DNA of 64,000 nucleotides from assembly GCF_036417845.1 (NCBI RefSeq), contig NC_089981.1:61318768-61382767 (forward strand). The letters are read 5' to 3'. Both the position numbers and the translations under genes were made by a program. Origin of the DNA: Apteryx mantelli. Lineage: Eukaryota; Chordata; Aves; Apterygiformes; Apterygidae. Under the pieces are notes generated by a model. It was not told the origin of the DNA. It ran no database searches and saw only the letters and a list, made by a program, of their open reading frames with translations. This document shows, one piece after another, positions 38,528 to 49,800 of the stretch (positions within the stretch are counted from its first letter, which is position 1; every line of letters begins with the position of its first letter).

Positions 38528-39346
38528 CTTTGAAAAATGTGTCATTTTATTTGTACACTTAGAAAGTTGTACATAGAAACTTATAATACAGTCCCGTAAA
38601 TTAATCATTGCTAGAAGAACTGCCAGGGAGAGAGGAAGGTATTTATTGATTGATCATCAAGAAGTTAGAGAGGAATAAAACAAAAACACAGGAAAAAATT
38701 AAAAAAGTTATGGAACTCTCTCTTTTTTGTTTTTAATCCCCAAGTACAAATTTTATAAATACAAAACAAATTCACAAATTACTTTGAATGCTAAATAAAT
38801 ATCTACTTAATAAACTCAGACTGAATACCTCCAGCCAGCACTGGTACAGTACTTAAAGGATATGCAATTGTACTCATTCATGTGTAGTGTTGAAAAGATA
38901 AGCTCCAACAAGTTTTAAACATACACACAGTTTCTTCAACTGTGCTACAGTAGAAGATTTTATCTGAGTTGATAAAGCCCTCAATACCACAGCTCCTAGA
39001 AAATCTAGAGAATGAAACAAGGTCATTTGGTGCAGGAAAAAACAACATATTACTGGAAGATATTTGAACACATGAATGTATTAAAAATGTACAAAACCTC
39101 TGTAAACCAGTACTGTATCCAGTACATCTATCAAAATTATTAGACACTGAATAAAACTGTAGCAAAGGTAATCTTTCCTACGTTCTCCTGAGTGCTTAAT
39201 ATTACATTGAGAATATAGTGCAGGCCACACTTCAAGGTGGTTAAACAGTTGTTATTGCTTTATATAGGTATGATGACTGCATGATTTAACATTTCATTTT
39301 AATGAACATAAAAGATTCCCTCAAAAAATCCTTTGGAAGGCAGAGG
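38528..39346 (-). other. BAZ1A: BAZ1A 3' UTR
   Basis: About 820 nt of AT-rich non-coding sequence from the stop to a poly(A) signal at 38546-38551. No protein-like ORF or repeat is seen. The exact cleavage site is inferred. Confidence 0.7.
38546..38551 (-). terminator. BAZ1A: BAZ1A poly(A) signal
   Basis: AATAAA on the transcript strand about 800 nt after the stop, followed by a GT-rich stretch within about 60 nt. A second AATAAA at 38642-38647 could give a slightly shorter transcript. Confidence 0.6.
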
Positions 39347-39537
39347 TTAGATTCGTGACTTCTTTGCAGCGGGAGCGGCATGGTCCACATTGCCAGATGT
39401 GATAGGAAGTCCAAGCTTTTGAGCCTGAATGTGGAAAAAAGCTTGAAGTCTAGTTCCAGCTTTTGCTTCACTTGTGTTACGAGGGTTGTATTCAAAGCAG
39501 TTTGAAAACATCAGCTCAATGTCTTCAATGAATTCCG
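39347..39537 (-). CDS. BAZ1A: BAZ1A last coding exon, bromodomain end and C terminus
   Basis: 191 nt after acceptor TTACTAG. It encodes EFIEDIELMFSNCFEYNPRN, then TSEAKAGTRLQAFFHIQAQK and a basic tail ending KKSRI, stop TAA at 39349-39347. The acetyl-lysine Asn is in the YNP motif, and the unusual Glu at the gatekeeper position known for human BAZ1A is kept (TSE). Confidence 0.96.
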
Positions 39538-42500
39538 CTAGTAAATGAAAAGTAAGTGAATGAATGTAGTGTATCTCATATCACCAGACAGCAGTACAAG
39601 TAAAGCAGTCTGAAACCACTGAATTAGTACAGTGATGCTACACACAGAGTTGCCAGTACAAAGACATCTTTACATATGCATTAAGTTTATATCGTATATT
39701 AGTGAACTGTCATGCAAACATTCTTACAGTCCTCTGATTATCAATAGAGGAAATACAAAATCAAGCAATTACAACTGATCCTTTTCTAAATATTTTGTCA
39801 GTGTGACCCACTGACATCAAAGGCTTGAGAAATTACCTGCAGTTTCTCAGATGCTCATTTCTTCTCTGTACATCATGTTTTGGTAGTACAAGAATTATGT
39901 TCAACAAATCCTACTTAAAAAAAACTAAGTGTTTTTTCAAAAAAACAATTACAGCTTTCTAATTCTCTGACACAGCTCTATTTTCAGACAAAAATTTATT
40001 TTAAAGTGATAAGAGAACAGTGTTCATTACCTCCTTCAGTAAGTAATACTTACATGCTAATTTGTATTCACATTTATTCACTTTTTCACGGATTATATTT
40101 AAGGCAATAGGTTTTTTGATGATATCATAGTAGTCTGGTACCTTTAAAAAGTTCATAGAAAAACAAATGGAAAATTAAATTTCAACTTATGCAAAAAATT
40201 AAAATAAATTTTTTCAGACATTAGCAAAAAGTATTTTGTTTTTTAAATAAATAGAAAAGTCCCAAGCAACCGCCTCCACATACTGAACAGAATATTAGTT
40301 TTCAGGTATTGCTTTCCATTTTTTAAATAATTGAAGTAATAGACCACAACAAATATTATCCAGTAAGTCGGTAAATAAATCTAATCCTAAATACCCTGTG
40401 GACAACTGTATGAAAGAAAACTGCACAAACAGTTAAGCATTACTGAATTCCAGCTGTTCACATCTGTCAAGAGCAAAACTGATTTCCAAGATTTTAAAAC
40501 TTCTCATTTTCCTGTAACATATTACAATATGAGAAGCTCCTTAATCATGAATAATAGACATTTTTACTCTATAACTCTTCACCTACTTGCACTCCTGTTC
40601 CTTGAGATTCCATTTAGCTAGGTAGAAGAGAAGGTAGTGAACCTTTCTGTAACAAGCAAGACAGGATGCAAGTACCAGAGATAAAGCCAATTCAGACAGA
40701 ATAGCATTTATGTGATAAAAGGGAAAAGAGGAAAAGGATTACTTAACCCTTAAGGGCATTGATCATTTGGATGAGAAATTTTGAATTCCAAGTAAACAAT
40801 TTCAAGCTTAAGGTGCCTTCTTTTCACCCACAGAACAGGAAAAAGGTGTCTTTTTCAAGGCACAAACTGATCCAAACGTGGTTTTCTTACAAGAACAAAT
40901 ATCCACATGCACCATCACTGATATTTTAAAACCAAAATTCTTTGTTACGGCCTGTAACTTTACTATATCAAGTGCAACTTGACAGTGAACCTAGAGGAAG
41001 AATTAGTAGAGAAATGGAATTAGGTTGATTAATTTTTTCACTCCTTTCACTTTTGGAGTGCCATTTACATAAACACTAAAAAGAAAAGTATCTTCTCTTT
41101 CTAGCTTGCTGGACTCTCTGATCATGTAGTGCATTCTTTACATAGTCTTAAAGGCAGTGAGAAGTTTAAACCAAAACTTCTCACATGATGAAGAAATTTT
41201 GGGGCACTCAGATATGGATCTTTCTTTCTGAACCAAACAGAAGCTAGTGCTTAATTTAGTGCTTAATTCAGGCAAACCTGAATGCACTGAAATATCTGCA
41301 GTTTCTTTTCCAGATCAAAATTAAATTATACTTCTCCATCCTCCATAAGAAGCTTCCTCATATTCAGCCAGATTCTTGCATTTCCCAAAGTAATTCTAGT
41401 ACTCTAGTAGCTGGACATTATTCTCAGTTTCATTCAAAATTCCTCTCCTCCTCTGTGCTTACATCTTTCATTCACATTCGTATATCATTCTTTTTGTCCA
41501 AATAGATTGATCCTTCCAATCCCCTAATATCTGTGGCTCTTAAGAGTTACAGGTCTTCATTTACCAGCTATTACTGTTAATTTTAATAGAGCACTTCAAA
41601 ATAAACACTGAGCCCTAGATCCTGCCAGACTATGGCTGCTGCCTGCGTGCAGAGTTGCTCCAGAGGCGTTTAACAGGACAGGTACTTTATTAGGGTAGAA
41701 GAGTTCCAGAAGTGTCTTACAACCAAAAGGCCAATGCAGAAAAGCAAAAGCACTTTGGGAACTTTTATTGTAATACAGAACCTCTAAACCAGGCCTTACA
41801 TTAGGTACCTACTTTACCATCAATATTTTTAAAACTAAACAGGAAGGAATTTTGATTAAAAAGTAATCTGAGAAATCATCTTTCTACTGCATCACAATTA
41901 ACATCAGAATGAAGATAAAGTTGTTCCTATCTCATTATTCTATTGCAAGTCTCTGTTTTGAAAATACACCTTTAATATTTATACAGCTTTAGAAAGATCC
42001 AATCCAGTGCATAAACTGAAGATTAATTCAACTAATTAATAACCATAAGCTTACCTTTAGCAGTCCAGTGCATATTTTCCAAGGCTTTGGGGGGTTTCGG
42101 GTTTTTTTGTTTGTTTTGTTTTATAATCAAAGCATCTCACATTTTTCAATCATTGATGCCAAGCATAATTGTAATTTTCACAATAACATGTCAGTTGGAA
42201 AATCTATTTCTGGCACCAAATATTTGAGTTGAAAAGCGAGAGTTTACCTGAATCCCACTGCTTAGCTGTATTCCCCTGCTTGGGCAATGCTATAAATTAC
42301 AAGTTTTACTGGCAGCAAACAGAATTCCCAAATGTTATCGTTCCCTGTGCAGTTATATCAGTTACCTGGATTTTGGAAACCAGTTTCATGAAAGGCCAGC
42401 TGTCATCATGTCGTACCAGTTCTACTACAAGTTGTTCAAAAGCCGAGAGTTCATGAACTCCACCTTGACGTCCTGAACTTCTCCTGTTCAATGAGGTTTG

Positions 42501-43837
42501 AGGAGATGATTCTGAAATAAACAAATAAAAATAAAAAAAAGCTGAGTAAAATCAGAAGAAAGTGAAACACCATTATTCTGCACTCAAAGAACAAACAAAA
42601 AGAATATCTAGCACAGGATACAGAAAAGTGAGATGATGCATCATCAACTAGAGGTCTCAGTCCCTGATCTGGAAGTTTCTCCTTTCCTTCACCATGTCAC
42701 CTGAGATGGAGATAAGACACACCATTCTTATTCTTTTGCTTGGCTGCCTCATCCTGCACACAGCAATCGGAGACAGATTCCAAGAATAGCTGTGTTACAG
42801 TAAGAAAAAAAAGAATTCCAAATTTCAGCTATAACATTCTGGAAAGTGAAGTTAAAAGACGAAATACAGATTGTTTAATCCTTGGACCTCTGTGTAGCAG
42901 GATACCATGTGTTAGTTTTCATTCTGTATTACTGTTTTACTTACAAAAAACAATTTTGTCTCTACTGAAGTGTCCTACAGCAGTTTGTTGTTCTACTGTT
43001 CATAATAAATTTAACAGCTCCCTCTTAAGGAAAATCTTGGATATTGAAACTATCAATACCACAGTATCAAGGCATAACTCATGTAGTTTGGCTTAAAATA
43101 ATGACTATATTATAGCCTTGTTATTAACAACTACAGGTCTCTCTTACTGTGTAAAATGTTAAGTACCAGAACTTAGCCGGGTTCCTTCTTCTGTCTTCAA
43201 CTCGTTAGTTTTAGAAAGACTTTTTCACTGATTTCAAATTTAAAACAATTTGTTAAATATTTATAGAAAAGCTTTATTAGACAAAAACAGAATAAGCTCT
43301 CTGCTCGTAAATTCTACTTCTGCAAAACTCTATTCAGTGTTGTTTTATCTGCTTTCAAGAGCAGTCAGCAAGGCAGTTGCAAGATAAGCCCAGAAACTCC
43401 CAGTGATGAAGGACAGAAATGCTATAGAATACAATGCTGCCACACTGCAGTGCAGGCTCTTTCACACTCTTCAGTCACACACTGGGTTGTTTTTGTTTTT
43501 TAAGGTATTGTGGCTTTCCAACTATTTCCCCGCCATCAAATACTCTGTATGAGCTTAACAAGCAAGGATACTGTTAGCCCTACACCAGACAGATTACATT
43601 TTTCTTCTATTAACAGTTTGTCGTACATGTGTATTCCTAACTTCACTACCTTGTCTGCTTGTGTTCTTCACTGTTTAACTCTTTAATAAAGCAAAACCAT
43701 AAGACCTGTAAGTAAACACTTCCATTTGCATGGTTGTAAGGCACACATATCACTTTCAGGTTTTCTATATGTTTATTAGGGTATTTATTCTTTACATGAC
43801 TGAATTTTCAGTGACCCTAGAAGTGACACCCCCCCAC

Positions 43838-43873
<36 letters not shown>

Positions 43874-46800
43874 TAAGGGGGAACAGGTCTGTCTTGTTGG
43901 AAGTGGCAACAATTCCTTCAACCACCATTTCTCACTAATTCTAGTCTTCTCTACTCTACCATGGGAGTATTTTAGAAAGGAACTGAGCTCTTTTTTCATT
44001 CTAGACAAACACATTTCTCTAACCTGTGGATTGTCGTTTCCTGCCTCTTCTCTTGGGTTCGCTAACAGGAAGAGAAAGTTTTGAAGCAGAAACTGGATAC
44101 TTTCTAACCCGTTCACTCGAGTCTGCAGTATCAATGATTCTAAATCCAAGAGAACTGGAAGCACTATTTTCTGATGCGTTATCAGCATTCTTTCTTCCTC
44201 TTCGCCGTCTTCGAGGACTGAGTAATTCCACAAATACATCTGCTTGTAATGAACCTTGGCTCTGACGAGTGGTCCGGCTATTAAGTCTTAAAGCAGGCTT
44301 TGTCACTGATGGAGGGGCTGATTTTACCTTTCTTATACCCCTTCTGGTAACTTTAGATGATGATGCAGTTTGCTTAGGTGTATTTTGCTGACTCCGAGAA
44401 GCATATCTTGCCGGACGCTGGCTGTTCCGACTTGAGAAAGGATTGTTGAGTTTGGCTGCTCTCATTTTTAATGGAAACTTGACTTGTGGTCTTCCTTGCT
44501 TTGATGGGCTATAAAAAGTGGATAATTATGCATGATATTTATCCCAAAATTATATTCCCCCTCTTTTCTTTCAGCTTTCTAATTCAGCATTTAAAAATAA
44601 AGCAACTATTCGAGGTTGGATCAGTAAGCAGGTGACTTTCACTACTGCAGTCATCCAGTTACCATTCTCTTAAATACTGCACTGAAGTCTCTTAATTAAA
44701 TATTATGAGAAGCAGCTACGTTAAAGAGAAATTCTCAGGATTCTAACTTGGGCAATGCAAATTCATTACCTGGAGCATCACCTATCAATTTATTTAAATT
44801 GCCTCTTTATTTTTCCACAGCAACTGTAATTACTAGGATTTGTGAACAATATTATCAGCTACATAAATAAATTGCAGTTCTAAAAACCTAAACATAAAAG
44901 TTAGCCTTTAGCCTGGGTTTGTAACTAGCACTCAAGATTTTCATGCCATTACAGGAGAGAAGGAAGATCCCAGAGACAAATTTACTTCCCAAGGAGTTGC
45001 AAGTTCTCTCCAGCTACTGAATCCCAACTATTGGAGCAGGAGATGATCGTGTTTCAGTCAATTCAAATGACTGCACAGAAAACAAGAAAAATTCTCCCAG
45101 ATCAGAACAGTTTCCTTCAGGTTTTACACTCCTTACATGTATATCAAATTCATTACTTTACTGAAATTGTCAAATTGGATTATTTACTTTGTCTTTAAAG
45201 CAGTTACTGCAGTACTCCTCCAGCCCTCCCAGTGTGACATAGCCTCGTGTGGATGACCTTTTCCTTCCTACTGTTCAATACTTTATGCATCTAGTGCCCC
45301 AAAATTCCAAACAAGGCGAAAATAAACTCCAGATTTTCTTCAGAAAAATATTCTGTACTGTATGAGACTCTCTCCACTTTCCACCCAGGAATTTACATTC
45401 AGAACAGTAGCTGCACAGAACCCAAACCTGATGGCCATCTCTCACCCATGCATCCAACGCTGGAATTTTCATCTTGGAAAATTAATCTAAGTCCAGTGGA
45501 CCTTGCTCTAGCTAGTATTAAACCCAGCAGTAAGAGCCAAATTCATAACAAGCACTTTTTTTCCATCTCTTTCACACTGAATTTTCTGAGATATGTGCTT
45601 ATGTGAAAAATTCCTAACACTTAATAACCAAAATATTCCAATACAAGACCATTTTAATGGATCTCTATTTACCTTATTTCCTCTTCCTCTTGAGATTCAT
45701 CCTCCTCTTCTTGCTCTTCTTCATAATCCTCCTCCTCACTTTGTCCCACTTCATCATAGTTTGTCTCTTCTTCCCCTTCTTCTATTCGTTCAGCAGCCTC
45801 TTCATCACTTTCCACAGAAGGCCTCTGTCTGGAGGAGAGGCGCCTAGAGCGCTGTTTTGGTCGGCATTCTGGACAAAACCAGTCTCCTTCAGGAATGACC
45901 TAGTAACAGAAGAAAAAAGAAAGCATTAGTAAGATGCCATTAGTTATGAGCACTACTCACATTTTCTGTATGAAAAGGAAACAATTTTCTTTCCTCAGAT
46001 ACCTTAAGCTTGGGCCTGATACAGTAGGTATGATAGCCTCGATCACAGCCATCACACAGCACCATGCTTTCTGCATCACCCTTCTTTCGACACACTTTAC
46101 AGCGAGCATTGAGGATGGACTTTGACCAGATGACACTTCGATCCAAAGTGGAGAGATGAAGGAAGACTTGGGACAAACTGGTAGAAGAAAGAAGCGACTC
46201 TCTCCAGCGATCTAGAACTGTTTTATAGGATCGTCCACCATCACTGGCATCTTCCATTAAAGAAAGAAAAAGCAGGATCAAACTTGTTGTTCAAACATCC
46301 AGATTATTCTAGACTATGAGGTAAGGCTTTGTATTTCAAACAGATATGCAGCAGTAAATTGGGGTAATATTACAACCTTTATCTTAAGTTTTCAATACTT
46401 AGTTCCTCCTTAATTTCCAGATCTGTAAACTGTTGCTTTTCAATACCATTTCAGCTTAGAACTTGCACGTACACAGGACATACGAGTAAGAAACAAGTCT
46501 CACTCAGACGTCAACCTGGAAACCTAACAATTTGATTCAGTTTAGGAAGTATAAAAAAAAGACTTCTTTAAGATCAACCCCACACTTCCGGTTTACTTTG
46601 CCTTGTACATAGACATCAAAATCCAAAAATATTTACAGTTAAAGAAACTAATGGACATTAAAAAGAGACTTTGTTGGCAAGAAAGAGCTTAAAGGGCTGT
46701 TTCCACCTTCACTTGCTCCTGTCCCATGTTATAATCTGCCAGTCAACTTTTCAGCACTCTCCCCACTCTTTAACATCTTTCTCCCTATCCTGCACTCTAC

Positions 46801-49800
46801 CTTCACAAGAATTTGCATGTCTGTGTAGTAAGCCAGATCAGGTGACTGATCTGGTTGAAAAATAATTCTTTCTTGATGCCGTATAAGCAAGATAGCACAT
46901 CTGAAGCTGTGATACACACCTGGGGGCAAAACAAATAAGATGTGGAATCTGATTTAGTTTAGAAATAACCTAGGGTGGGCGTGAGGGAAATTGTACTATT
47001 TTTCCAACAGGTCTGGTTTTCGATCCAGGCCACTGAGGCAGTCACACAAACATGTATATAGAACAGTGAAAGGGGCAGTACAGAACAGGAATGAGCAGCT
47101 GGGACTTACAGAAGCAAACGGGCTGTTTGAGCAGGTATAGAAATGAAAAGGTATAAATTACACCCTGCATCACTTTTGCTAAGCAGAAAGCAAATTCCTG
47201 TATGAATGGTGAAAATTATTTCTTGCATTTTAAGGCAAGAAGGTAAGCAGAGGAAAAAACAATACAGCAGTACTTCTGGTTCTAGAAACATTCACAGATT
47301 TTCCTGTTAAAAATGATATTCCAATTATTACTGTGTGAGCTCTGGCTGATTAACAATGCCCTCAAGTATACAATGCTACCTTGCCTGCTCTACTAGTCAC
47401 AGTGGGCACAGGAATGGCCTACAATCCAGCTGTCTGCCAAATGATTTCTCTTAAGAAATAGGAAAACGCCTAATAACAAATAAATTGAAAGAATGAAAAT
47501 GAGACTAATTGCTCTCCTGGAAAGGCTTTTCTGCCTTCTCATCTACTCTCTGCCAGGTTTCACCTAATCTTGCATATATTTGCATTAGCAGCAAGCAGCA
47601 CAAGAGCAATGATGAGAGAAGGCAGAGGATAAACAGGCAGCACAGCTTTGCAAATAAAACTTAGCTGTTACTGAACTGCAGATACAAACCTGGATTTCCC
47701 TGAATTTCTATTACTTTGTCCCTAGGTTTCCTGTCTCAAATTCAATCTTTCTAAGGATAATGAACAAGTTCCTTTGTACATCACTGCCATATAGCTCTCA
47801 ATGTATTATTTAAAACTCAGTAAGAAGAAAGTCAAACTACCTGCTTACTACACTATCAGTGTACTAGTAGTGTAGTACACTACAACTACACTAGACTACA
47901 ACTGATGAGACAGATCAGCTTTCAGTTCTTCCACAGATTTCTATAACCCAGTTTGTCGTAAGTGCATATATAGTTTGGCAAGTGTTTCTTTCGCTGACAA
48001 TGGCAGCTTGAGTGTTACTAATTAATTTTTTTGACAGTTATTTTTAACCCGGATCAGTTTGCCAGTATAGTTCATCACACAACATAACAAATATTTGCAC
48101 TGGCACAACTGCAGTTGCAATAAAGATGCAAAGATTACTGACCATGACCTGCTTCAGCATATCCCATTGCTGAAAGAAACACTTGCCAAATGACCGCGCT
48201 GTTTCAGTTCCCAATTTGAAAAATCAAAACAACACTTTTTTCTTCCATCCATCATCTTTCCCATTTATATTGTTAATTCTGAGGGAGAAATGGCCTCTTC
48301 CTTTGTGTCTGAGCAGCTCTACATTGTGCAGTGGGATATCCCTCTCTCAGCTAAGCCCTCCAAGTCTTGCTACAATGCAAATGAAGTTATTTGACAGATC
48401 TACACACTTATCCATCAATAGCTAATTGAGTTCAGGGAAAGGTTTTCCATTTTAGTATTTCTCTAAAGGAATATACAGTTGTACAATGCTGCAAAGTTTC
48501 AAAAAACGGGCATTAAAAAAAAAAAAAGTATTTTATGAATATGCAGATTTCTGCCCCAAAGTAATAAAAAGAAAATACAATTCTTTATATCTGGTTGCAG
48601 AAAACCTTTCTTTTTACCTTTAAGCTGTATTTGTTTTACTTCAAATAAAATTTAAACATTGGTTTCAAGGCTGAAATTCCTTCAATGTAAGCAACTAGCT
48701 ATAGAATTACTGAGGTGGAAAAAAAAAAGGAAAACCTGATAAAATATTCAATGCTTTCCAACTCTTAGCAATATAAGTAAACATTTAAAATTTACCATCT
48801 CTCTGACTAGTCTGGTCTTCCTCTCTCTTCCTCTTTTTATCCCCCCTTTGCTTCCTTCTATTATCTTCTGCATTACCTAACATTAAATTCATAAAATTAT
48901 TTCAAATACCTTTTTTGAAGTGTGGTGGAATTTTTTTAAATACTAGTTTGTATAATCCATACTTGTTTAGTCTAAAAATACAACTAGAACAGTGTTTCCC
49001 AACATATGCATGTCGACAACAGTAGGCAGGGAAGAGTAGAGAATAATGTGCATGGAATAATTGTGTAATCCTGGATTCACTTTGACTCCCTCTACAAACC
49101 AAAGGGTTAAACTGAATGCTCCTTAAATGTACCCTCCCTTACCTTTGTGTCCGTCTTCAGCACAAATGGCTACAGAAGCAGCTTACTGACCACATACAGC
49201 TTGCCTGCTCTGTAATGTCATAAGTCTCCTAACACCTCAAAGATACAGCTTTTTCATGAGCACAGTCCACAAGGACCAAGAAAACTAGCTTGTCTGTCCA
49301 TACTAAGATGTTTTTGTGCAGGAGTGTTCTTGAGTATTGAAATGATGAAATTATTCTCCCAAGAAGTAAGAGCCATAAAAAACCTCATCTGCTCCAAATA
49401 CAAGGTACCTTCTCTGACTTTACCTTCTCTGAACAGCAAACAAAAAAAATTCTTCATCAGAAAAATAGCCCACTTTCACTTCTGCCTCTGCTCTTACAAC
49501 TCTGCAGGGAAATGATGAGAAAGCGAGAACACAGAATGCATACATGCTAATCATATCAGTTCACAACTGGAAGATGTCTGTTTATAATTGTCTTCCTAAT
49601 AATAGCATCAGAACAAGAAACAACTCTGGAAGTAGAGGAAACAAAAATGATCAAAATCTAGAAAGAGAAGAATGAACAAAGACAAGCAAGAAGGAGTGAG
49701 AAAGCTATATTTTTTCTCCTGCAAGGAGCGGATGGCACAAGTTAAAGGGAGGTAAATGGTTCCCAATTATCAGTCACAAAGGTGTCTCTGAGTTAGAATC

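Noticed and set aside
45593-45929. Plus-strand Leu/Phe/Pro-rich ORFs resembling a membrane protein
   Set aside because: They are the antisense of the Glu-rich BAZ1A exon at 45673-45899.
46729-46929. Minus ORF in the large BAZ1A intron considered as an extra exon
   Set aside because: The flanking exons already join as a continuous BAZ1A sequence with correct phase, and the ORF has no BAZ1A similarity.
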